Counted from the first letter of the stretch, positions 17,980 to 27,890 are shown. The stretch: DNA of 60,403 nt from Aquisalimonas sp. (GCA_007126095.1 SLBZ01000055.1:1-60403); one strand, 5' to 3'. The notes: generated by a model not told the origin, from the letters alone. Translations and numbers: made by a program.

Positions 17980-19257
17980 ATGACTGAAAGCGGAAACCCG
18001 ATCCAAAACGACCCCTCCTGCCACAGCGATCATGACCCGCAGTCGCTGCCGGTCACCGCGGCCTGGGAGCGCATCCGCACCGATCTCGCTCCGGTACGCG
18101 GAATCGAACGGGTCAGCACGCGGCTGGCACTGGGTCGTGTGCTGGCGGAGCCGGTGACATCCGGCATCGACGTGCCGGCGCACGACAACGCCGCCATGGA
18201 CGGTTACGCCATCCGGGGCAATGACATCCCCGGCAGCGGCAACGCCACCCTGCGCTGCGTCGGCACGGTCATGGCGGGTCATACACTGGACGGCCACCTT
18301 CAGTCCGGTGAGTGCGCACGTATCATGACCGGCGCCCCGATGCCGGCCGGGGCGGACACCGTCATCATGCAGGAGAACGTCCACCGCGACGGCGACCAGG
18401 TGGTGATCACCGCCGACGAAAAGGCCGGACAGAACGTGCGCCCCGCAGGTGAGGATCTGCGCCAGGGCGAGATCGTGCTTGCCGCCGGCCAGCGGGTCGG
18501 CACCGCGGAGCTGGGCATGCTCGGCAGCCTCGGGCTGGTGGAGGTTCCGGTGTACCGGCGCCTGCGCGTGGCATTCTTTTCCACGGGTGACGAGCTGTGC
18601 ACGGCGGGATCGTCGCTCGGACCCGGCCAGATCTACGACAGCAACCGTTACACCCTGTACGCGGCGCTCCAGGCCCTGGGCGCGGAGGCCACCGACATGG
18701 GCGTGATCTCCGACGACCCGGACACCATGGAGAAAGCCTTCGCCGACGCGGCGTCCTTCGCCGACGCCATCATCACGTCGGGCGGGGTCTCGGTGGGCGA
18801 AGCCGACTTCGTCAAGACGATCATGAACCGGCTCGGCCAGGTGGGATTCTGGAAGATCGCCATGCGCCCCGGGCGGCCGCTGGCGTTCGGCACCATCGGG
18901 GAGGCGCGCTTCTTCGGCCTCCCCGGCAATCCTGTGTCGGTGGTGGCGACCTGGTATCAGTTCGTGCAGCCGGCGCTGCGCCGCATGATGGGTGAGGATC
19001 CCGAACCGCCCACGACCTTCCGCGTACGCACGGCCACGGATCTGCGCAAGCGGCCCGGGCGCACCGAGTTCCAGCGCGGCATCCTGCAACGCGATGACGC
19101 CGGCGAGTTGGTCGTCACCACCACCGGCAGCCAGGGCTCCGGCATCCTGCGCTCGGTCAGCCTGGCGGACTGTTTCATCGTGCTGCCCCACGACAGCGGG
19201 GACGTGGCAGCCGGCACCATGGTCGACGTGCAGCCATTCCACGGCGTTATGGGGTGA
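17980..19257 (+). CDS. moeA: molybdopterin molybdotransferase MoeA
   Basis: Inserts molybdate into adenylylated molybdopterin, the last common step of molybdenum cofactor synthesis. 425 aa, full length. Diagnostic stretches are PAHDNAAMDGYAIRG, ARIMTGAPMPAGADTVIMQE and the MPT-binding TSGGVSVGEADFVK. FFGLPGNPVSVVATWYQFV follows, and the C-terminal domain is intact. The ATG at 17980 is preferred to a GTG three codons upstream. It converges on the Ubl-rhodanese-E1 gene with the two stop codons abutting (TGATCA). Confidence 0.96.
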   Translation: MTESGNPIQNDPSCHSDHDPQSLPVTAAWERIRTDLAPVRGIERVSTRLALGRVLAEPVTSGIDVPAHDNAAMDGYAIRGNDIPGSGNATLRCVGTVMAGHTLDGHLQSGECARIMTGAPMPAGADTVIMQENVHRDGDQVVITADEKAGQNVRPAGEDLRQGEIVLAAGQRVGTAELGMLGSLGLVEVPVYRRLRVAFFSTGDELCTAGSSLGPGQIYDSNRYTLYAALQALGAEATDMGVISDDPDTMEKAFADAASFADAIITSGGVSVGEADFVKTIMNRLGQVGFWKIAMRPGRPLAFGTIGEARFFGLPGNPVSVVATWYQFVQPALRRMMGEDPEPPTTFRVRTATDLRKRPGRTEFQRGILQRDDAGELVVTTTGSQGSGILRSVSLADCFIVLPHDSGDVAAGTMVDVQPFHGVMG

Positions 19258-20703
19258 TCAGCTGCCGGTGCAGAAGGCCTGGTAGTCCACATAGCCGGGG
19301 AATTGCACGCCGTCGCCACAGTAGGCACAGCCGGTATCGCGTTCGACCCGCAGTTCATGGAAGCGCGCGGCCAGGGCATCGTAGTGCAGCAGCCGCCCCA
19401 CCAGCGGGTCGCCAATGCCGAGCAGCAGCTTGATCGTCTCCACCGACTGCATCAGCCCGACCACACCGGGCAACACCCCGAGCACGCCGGCTTCCGCGCA
19501 CGACGGCGCCAGCTCGGGTGGTGGCGGCTCCGGGAACAGGCAGCGGTAGCAGGGGCCCGGCGCCTCCGGCCGCCCCGGCCAGAAGACCGTCACCTGACCC
19601 TCGAACCGGTACACCGCCCCGTGCACATTAGGGAGGCCGAGCTTCACGCACGCGTCGTTGATGAGGTAGCGCGAGGGGAAATTGTCGGTGCCATCGACGA
19701 TGACGTCGTAACCGCTGAACAGGTCCTCCACGTTGCCGGACTCGAGATGCACCTCGTGCCCGACCACCGTCACCGAGCTGTTCAGGTGGCGGATGGCCTC
19801 GCGGGCAGACTCAACCTTGGAGAGGCCCACCCGCTCCTCGCTGTGGATGATCTGGCGCTGAAGGTTGCTGCGGTCGACCACGTCGTGATCGACGATGCCG
19901 ATGGTGCCCACACCAGCGGCCGCAAGATACAGCGCCGCCGGGGAACCAAGCCCGCCGGCCCCCACCAGCAGCACCTTGCTGTCCAGCAGCCGGGCCTGCC
20001 CGGCTTCGCCCACTTCGGGCATGAGCAGGTGGCGGGAGTAGCGCGCACGGGCGTCGGCGTCCAGTACACGCGGAATGCTGAACGGCAGGCCCTCGTTCTT
20101 CCACTGGTTGAAGCCGCCGGCGACGGAATAGACCCGGGTATAGCCCAGGCGCTGGAGGTCTTCGGCAGCGAACAGCGACCGCGTCCCCCCTCCGCACAGC
20201 ACCATCAACGGCCGGTTCAGGTCGGGGATCTCGTCTTCGACGCGCAGCTCGAGATACCCCCGGCCGAGGCGCAGCGCGCCATCGGGGCTGCCCTCGGCGA
20301 CCTCGTCGGGCTCGCGCACGTCGATCAGGGCCGCGCCATCGGCCAGCATGGCGTACGCCTGCCCAGGCTCCAGTTCGTCCACGCTCTGACGCAGCCGCTC
20401 CAGGCGCCGATCCCTGGCCCGGCCCGCGCCTCCGGCGACCGCCGGCAGCACCGACACCACCTGCCCCTCGCTCAGCAGGGTATGCCAGCCATCCAGCGCG
20501 GTCATGTTGTGCTCGCCCACGAACACGTTCACATAGGTGCGCACGTCACCTTCAGGCGTGAGCAGGCGCTGACCGAGTGCGGGGTAATCCGCGGCGAGGC
20601 GGCCGAGCACGTCGCCAACCGTCTGCCCCTCCAGGATCACCTCCGGCCGGCCCTCCGCATGGCCACGCAGCGGCGTGGGGATACGCACGGTGACAACGGG
20701 CAT
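19258..20703 (-). CDS. triple fusion: MoaD/ThiS-like ubiquitin fold, rhodanese, MoeB/ThiF E1
   Basis: Three domains of sulfur transfer in one 481-aa chain. Residues 1-92 are a beta-grasp sulfur-carrier domain resembling MoaD/ThiS, ending in Gly91-Gly92, but with no free C-terminus. Residues about 105-212 are a rhodanese domain with the loop CGGGTR (persulfide Cys170). Residues about 215-470 are an E1-like adenylyltransferase: GAGGLGSP at 248-255, SNLQRQ at 279-284, DGTDNFPSRY at 337-346, zinc cysteines 385, 388, 459 and 462, and Cys402 in CAEAGVLGVLPG. E1s of this type adenylylate a carrier's terminal glycine, which here needs cleavage after Gly92. The upstream JAMM protease gene overlaps it by one base (TGATG). 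Likely role: sulfur supply for molybdopterin or another thio-compound. Confidence 0.93.
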   Translation of the reverse strand: MPVVTVRIPTPLRGHAEGRPEVILEGQTVGDVLGRLAADYPALGQRLLTPEGDVRTYVNVFVGEHNMTALDGWHTLLSEGQVVSVLPAVAGGAGRARDRRLERLRQSVDELEPGQAYAMLADGAALIDVREPDEVAEGSPDGALRLGRGYLELRVEDEIPDLNRPLMVLCGGGTRSLFAAEDLQRLGYTRVYSVAGGFNQWKNEGLPFSIPRVLDADARARYSRHLLMPEVGEAGQARLLDSKVLLVGAGGLGSPAALYLAAAGVGTIGIVDHDVVDRSNLQRQIIHSEERVGLSKVESAREAIRHLNSSVTVVGHEVHLESGNVEDLFSGYDVIVDGTDNFPSRYLINDACVKLGLPNVHGAVYRFEGQVTVFWPGRPEAPGPCYRCLFPEPPPPELAPSCAEAGVLGVLPGVVGLMQSVETIKLLLGIGDPLVGRLLHYDALAARFHELRVERDTGCAYCGDGVQFPGYVDYQAFCTGS

Positions 20704-21101
20704 CAGCGCAGCACCTCCTCTTCAAAACGGCTGCCGTTGAGACGCCAGCCCCGGATCTCGGCCCCGCCATCGCCGGGCGAGCCGACGATCAGGTACAGCC
20801 AGCCCGCCCAGGCCGCGCGACGGTCGCTCTCGGAGGGCACCGCCTCCCCGTCCGGATGGCTGTGCCAGATGCCGATCACGTCGAGGCCGCGTTTGCCGGC
20901 GTCACGTTCGGCATGCATATACTCCAGCGGATCCAGGGCGAAGTGGTCTGCCGGGCGGCGCGCCTGATTGGTCATGCCCGCGATCTCCCGGATCACGCCG
21001 TGGTGCCCGAGCACAATGCCGCAGGCCTCCTCCGGCAGTGCACGGCGGGACGCTTCGATGAGCTCCTCGCGCAGCGCAGGCGTCAATTCGGTCTCGCTCA
21101 T
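20703..21101 (-). CDS. JAMM/MPN+ metalloprotease (Mec-like)
   Basis: 132 aa with a complete JAMM zinc site: Glu24 or Glu25, then His80 and His82 in HSHP, Ser90 and Asp93 (HxH-x7-S-xx-D). Bacterial relatives such as Mec+ in actinobacteria and QbsD in Pseudomonas trim or release ubiquitin-like sulfur carriers at the Gly-Gly end. It is translationally coupled to the Ubl-rhodanese-E1 gene (stop and start share a base), so that fusion is the obvious substrate. No signal peptide. Divergent from the BNR-repeat gene with a 98-base gap. Confidence 0.92.
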   Translation of the reverse strand: MSETELTPALREELIEASRRALPEEACGIVLGHHGVIREIAGMTNQARRPADHFALDPLEYMHAERDAGKRGLDVIGIWHSHPDGEAVPSESDRRAAWAGWLYLIVGSPGDGGAEIRGWRLNGSRFEEEVLR

Positions 21102-21199
21102 GCCGATATCCTATCAGTTCGTGATCGCCGGCAATCCACTTTTCTGGTGCAATACAGCCCGGTTCGTCATGCCACTCACACCGTCACCCGAGGAGCCCG

Positions 21200-22327
21200 A
21201 TGCGCCAGCCTTCCCCGCACGATGCCACTCGCGTTGTCCTTCTGGTGGGAACCCAGAAAGGCCTGTTTCGCGTGACAAGTGACCGCAACCGGGAGACATG
21301 GCACATGGACGGGCCGCTGATCGCAGGCTACGAGATCCTCCACGCCTGGCTCGACCCCCGCGACCCGCAGCGCGGCTACGCCGCCGCCAAGCACCTGATC
21401 TGGGGCGCGCACGTCTACCGCACCGACGACGCCGGCGCGACCTGGTCGCCCACCGCGGCGCCGCCGAGCCACCCCGCCGGCACGTTCGACTCGGCGCTGA
21501 ACGCCATCTGGTATCTGGCGCCGGGCGACACCGACGCGCCGCAGACGCTGTACGCCGGTATCGACCCCGCCGGGCTTTTCGTCAGCCACGACCGCGGCGA
21601 CTCCTGGCAGGGGGTCGAGGGGCTGAACCACCATCCCACGCGCCGCACGTGGGAGCCCGCCAAGGGCGGCTTCTCGCTGCACTCCATCCACACCCTGCCG
21701 ACCCGGCCACGGCGGCTGTTCGCCGCGGTATCGGCGGGTGGCGCGTTCCGCAGCGACGACGACGGCGGACACTGGACGCCCATCAACCGCGGCGTGCGCG
21801 CGGAACACCTGCCCCAGGCCGCCCCGGAGACCGGGCACAACATCCATCGTCTGGTGGTTCACCCGCGCAACCCGGAGCGGCTGTACCGGCAGTGTTACAA
21901 CGGCGTCTACCGCAGCGACGACGCGGGCGAGACCTGGACGGAGATCACCGCCGGACTGCCCAGCGACTTCGGCTACGCGGCGGTGACCGAGGCCGACGAC
22001 CCGGATGTGCTGTACGTGGTGCCCATCGACAGCAACCATCTGCGCACCACCGTGGAAGGCCGGCTGCGGGTCTACCGCACCGGCGACGGCGGCCGCACGT
22101 GGACGGCACTGACACACGGCCTGCCGCAGGACCACGCCTACGTCTCGGTGCTGCGTGACGCCATGGATGTGGACGATCTGCCGGAGTGCGGCGTCTACAT
22201 GGGGACCTCCAGCGGCCACCTGTTCGCGAGCCGTGACCGCGGCCGGAGCTGGCGGTTGCTGGAGGGCTTTCTGCCACGAATCCTGTCGGTGAAGGCGGCC
22301 GTGGTCCCCGAGGAGGCTGTCAGGTGA
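21200..22327 (+). CDS. BNR/sortilin-like beta-propeller protein
   Basis: 375 aa preceded by GAGGAG. Repeated Asp-box motifs (TDDAGATWSP, SHDRGDSWQG, SDDDGGHWTP, SDDAGETWTE, TGDGGRTWTA, SRDRGRSWRL) indicate a multi-bladed propeller of the BNR/VPS10 type, often annotated as exo-alpha-sialidase-like or 'glycosyl hydrolase'. The motifs are structural; they do not prove sialidase activity. No secretion signal is seen, unlike many relatives, so it is probably cytoplasmic. It overlaps yqeC by four bases (GTGA), which ties it to cofactor maturation by context only. Confidence 0.85.
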   Translation: MRQPSPHDATRVVLLVGTQKGLFRVTSDRNRETWHMDGPLIAGYEILHAWLDPRDPQRGYAAAKHLIWGAHVYRTDDAGATWSPTAAPPSHPAGTFDSALNAIWYLAPGDTDAPQTLYAGIDPAGLFVSHDRGDSWQGVEGLNHHPTRRTWEPAKGGFSLHSIHTLPTRPRRLFAAVSAGGAFRSDDDGGHWTPINRGVRAEHLPQAAPETGHNIHRLVVHPRNPERLYRQCYNGVYRSDDAGETWTEITAGLPSDFGYAAVTEADDPDVLYVVPIDSNHLRTTVEGRLRVYRTGDGGRTWTALTHGLPQDHAYVSVLRDAMDVDDLPECGVYMGTSSGHLFASRDRGRSWRLLEGFLPRILSVKAAVVPEEAVR

Positions 22328-23079
22328 ACATCGAACCGCTGCTGGAGGCACTGGGCATCCGCGAGGGCATCGTCTGCGCCGTGGGCGCCGGGGGCAAGAA
22401 GACCCTTCTGTACCACCTGCTCCAGCACTACCCGGGCCGCACGGCCATGACCACCACGGTGTTCACCTACCAGCCTCCGCCACGGCTGGAGGCCACTGTT
22501 GTGGTGGATGACGAGACGCAGCTCCGGACGCTGGTGCCGCAGCATGCCGCCCCGCGCATTCTTTACGCCCAGCCCACGGACAAGGCCGGCCGCCTCGCCG
22601 GCGTATCGGCCGAGACCCTGGCGGGCATCCACGCGGACGGTGGCTTCGGGCTGACCGCGGTGAAGGCGGATGGCGCCCGCATGCGCCTCATCAAGGCCCC
22701 CCGCGACGACGAGCCGCGCATCCCGGCCTATGCGGATACGGCGCTGCTGGTGGGTTCGGTGCACGCGCTGGCGCGCCCGGTGAACGACCGGATCGCCCAC
22801 CGTCTGGACCAGGTACTGGCCATCACCGAGCTGGCAGAAGGTCAGCTGCTGACGCCGGCGGCCATGGCGCGGCTCTACACGCACCCGCACGGGCTGCTGC
22901 AGGGCACGGGGTCGGCGACGCCGGTACCGGTGCTGAACATGGTCGACTCCGGAGTGGCCCGCGAAGCCGCTGAAACCACGGCGCGCCACATCCTCGACGG
23001 CAGCGACCGGTTCGACCGGGTGGTACTGACCAGCCTCAAGGCGCCGGGCCTGCTGGTGGACGTCATCCGGCGCCAGTAG
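22324..23079 (+). CDS. yqeC: YqeC-family protein (selenium/molybdenum hydroxylase accessory)
   Basis: 251 aa from a GTG overlapping the previous stop. The N-terminal GAGGKKTLLYHLLQHYPG is the P-loop-like motif of YqeC, followed by TTTVF, and ADGARMRLIKAP and NDRIAHR later. YqeC is a putative NTPase associated with selenium-dependent molybdenum hydroxylase maturation in other bacteria; no xdh-type enzyme is in this window, so its client here is unknown. Context with moeA and mobA supports a molybdenum cofactor role. The stop abuts the stop of the converging STAND/TPR gene (TAGCTA). Confidence 0.85.
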   Translation: MNIEPLLEALGIREGIVCAVGAGGKKTLLYHLLQHYPGRTAMTTTVFTYQPPPRLEATVVVDDETQLRTLVPQHAAPRILYAQPTDKAGRLAGVSAETLAGIHADGGFGLTAVKADGARMRLIKAPRDDEPRIPAYADTALLVGSVHALARPVNDRIAHRLDQVLAITELAEGQLLTPAAMARLYTHPHGLLQGTGSATPVPVLNMVDSGVAREAAETTARHILDGSDRFDRVVLTSLKAPGLLVDVIRRQ

Positions 23080-25473
23080 CTAGTGCAGCCGGTCCGGGTC
23101 CACGTCCAGGGCCTCCAGATGCCGCCGCAGTTTCTGCACCCGCGGTGACATCATGCCCAGCGTGCCCTCCACCGAGAGCACTGCCTGCTTGAGCAGCTGG
23201 CGCGCGTCATCGCGACGCCCGGTATCCCGGTACAGCGCCGCCAGGCGGGTCACCGCGTTGATGTGGTCCATATTGTCCCGCCCCAGCACCTGGGCGGTCC
23301 GGTCCACCGCATCCCGCAACATGGGTTCGGCTTCCTGGTAGCGCTGCTGCTCTGCGAACAGCCCGGCCAGTTCGCAGAGGGTCATCAGCGTATGGGGGTG
23401 GTCACCGCCCATCAGCGATCCCCACGTCTCCAGGTTGCGGCGATAGAGCTGCTCGGCTTCGTCGTACTGGCCCGTCTCCCGCAATAGGTCCGCGAGGTTG
23501 TTCACGCTGGTGGCCGTGGCCGGGTGCTGCTCCCCCACCAGTGCCTCCCAGTTGGCAATCGCCTTGCGGTAGAGAGGTTCGGCGTCGGTATAGCGACCCA
23601 TGGCGTCCTTGACGCCGGCCAGATTGTGCAACGTGGACGCGGTATCCACGTGTTCCGCGCCGAACAGTTCCTCCCGGACATCCAGGGCGCGCTGGAACAG
23701 CATTTCGGCGGTACGGAAATCCTCCCGCGCGTCCATCACCGCGCCCAGGTTGTGGGCCGCCGCGGCGGTGGCCGCATGCATGGCGCCGAACACCGTCTCG
23801 GCGATACCAAGGGCGCGCTGGTAAAGCGTCTCTGCCTGATCGAAATCGTGCTCCGCATAAATCACGCCGGCGAGATTGTCGAGGCATGCGGCCGTGGTGG
23901 GGTGGCCGTTGCCGTACTGCCGTTCGGCGATATCCAGGGCGCGCCGGTACCACGGCTTGGCGGCGGCGATGTCGTCCATGGCCTTGTAGACTGCACCGAT
24001 GTTGGTGAGATACGGGATCAGCCCCGCATCCCGCTGCCCCAGAGTGCGTTCGCGCTGCTGCAGCGCCTCGCGGTATAGCTCCACGGCCTGCTGCAGTTCC
24101 CCGCGCTCCTCGTGCCAGGTGGCCAGCTGGTGGCGGCTGGTACGGGTCTCCGGGTGGTCGGCGCCGTGGGCTTCCAGACGCAGCGCCAGCGCCTGGCGCA
24201 GCGGCGCTTCCGCCGCCCCGTGTTCGTCACGGTCCATGAGCCAGCTGCCGCGTACGGCCAGGGCCCGCGCCTGCAACGAAACGGGGAGCTGGGCCTGTTC
24301 GCTGTCCAGCGCGTCGATGTGGGCCCGGAGGGCATCCGTCGCGCCCAGGTCACGCAGCGCCGAGGCCAGCCCGAGCAGCAGCTCCGCCAGCGCATCCGGA
24401 GCCAGCTGCCGACGCCAGCCCGGAATCCGGTCGGCATACCAGTTGGCGAGCGTGTCCGCCTCGCCCCATGCCGACCAGTAGCGGAACAGGTCCAGCCGAT
24501 CCGGCTGATCGAGCAGTGTCGAGAGGGTATCGGGGTCGGCCAGTTCCGCGGCCAGCTCCTCCCAGTGCCGCGCCTCCGCCCACTGCCACGGCACCTCCTG
24601 CAGCCGCCGGCTCGCACTGCCGGCGCGCTTCACGAGGGCCGCCAGAGCCGCGTGGGCGGCCTGGCGCTCGGCACCGTCGGGCAACAGCCGACGCTGGACG
24701 GCATCGCGCACGCAGGGACCCGCCAGGGTCAGGCGGTCCCCGAGGGGGCACACGAGCTCGCCCAGCGCCCCTGCATCATGCCCGGCCGCCGCCAGCTCCT
24801 CCGGCGTCACGCCGCTGCGGCTCGCCCAGAGCAAGCGCAGCGGCTCCGCCGGGTACGGATCCACCGATACCGGCTCAGCGTCCGATTCGCCGCTCTCCGC
24901 CAGGCCCTCCACCTGCCAGCCGCGGTGGCGCAACTGCTCGGCGACGGGCGCGCCGGCGGCGGTGCCGATGATCATGCGCACCCCGGGCGGGAGATGGGTC
25001 GGCAGCCACTCCAGCGCGGCACCGGCATCGTCATCCGCCAGCGCATCCACGGCATCGAGCAAGATCACCAGCGTTCCGCGCGCCGCCGCCCGGGCCAGCC
25101 AGTTCGGCAACACCTCGCGCCGAGCCTCGCCATCCACGGGCAGCGGGTCGGGCATGCCGCTACAGGCGCGCAGCCACAGCAGCAACCGCTCGAGCAACCG
25201 CTCCGTCCCCCGGCTCTCGCCGGTACAGCCGACGAAATGGGTGAAACAGGCAGCCTCGGGATGTTTGCGCTCATGGGCGCGCGACCACTGCGCCAGGAGG
25301 GGGGCCGTTCCCGAGCCGGTAATCACCAGCGGCGCCGCGTTCCGCGCGGCGTGCCGGTTCAGTCTGCGGATCGCGTCACGACTGACGGTCGCACCGGCCA
25401 GTGCTTCGGCATACGCGGCGTGATCCGCGCCCGCAAGCGGATCGCTGTCGCTTGGCATGTGCTGGTCTGGCAT
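23080..25473 (-). CDS. nephrocystin-3-like STAND NTPase-like protein with TPR array
   Basis: 797 aa. Residues about 40-190 look like a STAND/NACHT-type NTPase of the nephrocystin-3 kind: PLVITGSGTAPLLAQW, then FTHFVGCTGESRGTERLLERLL, a Walker B strand LVILLDAVDAL, and LPTHLPPGVRMIIGT. The Walker A site reads GSGTAPLL and lacks the GK[ST] needed for nucleotide phosphates. From about 385 to 760 there are eight or more kinesin-light-chain-like TPRs (AEALYRRAL-type, around 42-residue period). The TPRs are a peptide or protein-binding scaffold; the NTPase may be inactive. I prefer the ATG at 25473 (GAGGGA upstream); a TTG at 25515 directly follows the mobA stop. Function unknown. Confidence 0.85.
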   Translation of the reverse strand: MPDQHMPSDSDPLAGADHAAYAEALAGATVSRDAIRRLNRHAARNAAPLVITGSGTAPLLAQWSRAHERKHPEAACFTHFVGCTGESRGTERLLERLLLWLRACSGMPDPLPVDGEARREVLPNWLARAAARGTLVILLDAVDALADDDAGAALEWLPTHLPPGVRMIIGTAAGAPVAEQLRHRGWQVEGLAESGESDAEPVSVDPYPAEPLRLLWASRSGVTPEELAAAGHDAGALGELVCPLGDRLTLAGPCVRDAVQRRLLPDGAERQAAHAALAALVKRAGSASRRLQEVPWQWAEARHWEELAAELADPDTLSTLLDQPDRLDLFRYWSAWGEADTLANWYADRIPGWRRQLAPDALAELLLGLASALRDLGATDALRAHIDALDSEQAQLPVSLQARALAVRGSWLMDRDEHGAAEAPLRQALALRLEAHGADHPETRTSRHQLATWHEERGELQQAVELYREALQQRERTLGQRDAGLIPYLTNIGAVYKAMDDIAAAKPWYRRALDIAERQYGNGHPTTAACLDNLAGVIYAEHDFDQAETLYQRALGIAETVFGAMHAATAAAAHNLGAVMDAREDFRTAEMLFQRALDVREELFGAEHVDTASTLHNLAGVKDAMGRYTDAEPLYRKAIANWEALVGEQHPATATSVNNLADLLRETGQYDEAEQLYRRNLETWGSLMGGDHPHTLMTLCELAGLFAEQQRYQEAEPMLRDAVDRTAQVLGRDNMDHINAVTRLAALYRDTGRRDDARQLLKQAVLSVEGTLGMMSPRVQKLRRHLEALDVDPDRLH

Positions 25474-25515
25474 GAATCCGGGTCCCTCTTTCTCAATCTG
25501 CGGAAGGAACGGCAA

Positions 25516-26142
25516 TCAGTGATCGGCTTCCGGGTGCGGGCGGCCCTCAAGCCGCGCTTCCAGCCGGTCCCGGTCGTCCGGTGTGTTCACGTTCAGGAAT
25601 GCGCCTTCGGCGTCGTCGAACTCCACATCGACCACTGCATGCTGCGCATACCAGCGATCGATCTTGCGCCCGCCTTCGCTCAGGAACGATTCGAGATCCG
25701 GCAGCAGGCGGCGTGGCAGCAGCGCGAACACGGGCTGCATGCGGCCCGCGCCGGACGCCACACCAGCATCTGCGGCCGCATCAACAACCGCGCGACTGAG
25801 CCGGGTGACCAGATCCGCCGGTACCAGGGGCGAATCGCAGGGCACCGTCACGACCCATTCGGTCTCCGCCGCCCGCAACCCCGCAGCCATGCCTGCAAGC
25901 GGACCGGCGAACTCGCCGAACGCATCCGGCACCACGGGCCAGCCACGGGTGGCGTAGACGGCGTGACTGCGGTTGGCGTTGATCACCAGCGCCGCCACCT
26001 GGGGGCGCAGACGCCTGATCACGTGATCCACCATGGGCTCACCGGCAACCTCCACCAGCCCCTTGTCGGTGCCGTTCATGCGTGTCGCGCGACCACCCGC
26101 GAGCACGACTCCCGTAACGGTGTTAGTTTCAGGTCGGGTCAT
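25516..26142 (-). CDS. mobA: molybdenum cofactor guanylyltransferase MobA
   Basis: Attaches GMP to molybdopterin to give the MGD form used by formate dehydrogenase-type enzymes. 208 aa. VVLAGGRATRMNGTDKGLVEVAGEPMVDHV is the nucleotidyltransferase signature; VPCDSPLVPADL and LNVNTPDD near the C-terminus are the other conserved MobA blocks. The ATG at 26142 fits the family's start. Upstream in-frame codons reach 26208 without similarity. It precedes the STAND/TPR gene on the same strand. Confidence 0.95.
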   Translation of the reverse strand: MTRPETNTVTGVVLAGGRATRMNGTDKGLVEVAGEPMVDHVIRRLRPQVAALVINANRSHAVYATRGWPVVPDAFGEFAGPLAGMAAGLRAAETEWVVTVPCDSPLVPADLVTRLSRAVVDAAADAGVASGAGRMQPVFALLPRRLLPDLESFLSEGGRKIDRWYAQHAVVDVEFDDAEGAFLNVNTPDDRDRLEARLEGRPHPEADH

Positions 26143-26233
26143 GGCGCTGTCCTGCCTGCCGCACAGGGTCGCATCATAGCAGCCAGGACCGCTGTCGCGG
26201 GACTGCAAGGACCCGGACGCTGAACATGTGGAT

Positions 26234-26264
26234 TTGACGCACCAATGGCCTCATGGGTCATAAT
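26234..26264 (+). promoter_or_regulatory. candidate promoter and operator of the NtrC-type gene
   Basis: TTGACG (26234-26239) and CATAAT (26259-26264) are good -35 and -10 matches but 19 bases apart, two more than ideal. The -10 lies in a partial dyad, GGTCA-TAAT-TGACC (26256-26269). TGACCCAT also occurs at 26400-26407 near the start codon, inverted relative to ATGGGTCA at 26253-26260, which would suit a dimeric operator pair. The rest of this 278-base gap shows nothing else I can name. Confidence 0.4.
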
Positions 26265-26420
26265 TGACCATGAAACAGCTGAAGTGGTCCATTGAGTCGC
26301 ACCATGTCGGTCAGCGAGGCGGACCCCGTCGGCGCAACCCTTTGCGGGATTGGCCGCTGGGCACCCCTCACCCGATTGTCCGAATACGTCGCTTTCGATT
26401 GACCCATAAGGGGCTGACGC

Positions 26421-27833
<1,413 letters not shown>

Positions 27834-27841
27834 ACGGGATC

Positions 27842-27878
27842 ACGCCGTCGTGGGCGTCATCACTGCCCAAAACGGCGT
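27842..27878. terminator. nested hairpin between ntrC-like and cytochrome c genes
   Basis: ACGCCGT (27842-27848) pairs with ACGGCGT (27872-27878), and inside it TGGGC (27851-27855) pairs with GCCCA (27865-27869). It fills the 57-base gap between convergent genes and could end transcription in both directions, although no strong U-tract is present. Confidence 0.45.
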
Positions 27879-27890
27879 AACGGAGTGCGC

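Noticed and set aside
26331..26345. GGCGCAACCCTTTGC as a sigma-54 promoter
   Set aside because: GG and GC are 11 bases apart rather than 10, and the flanking TGG and TTGC pattern is incomplete.
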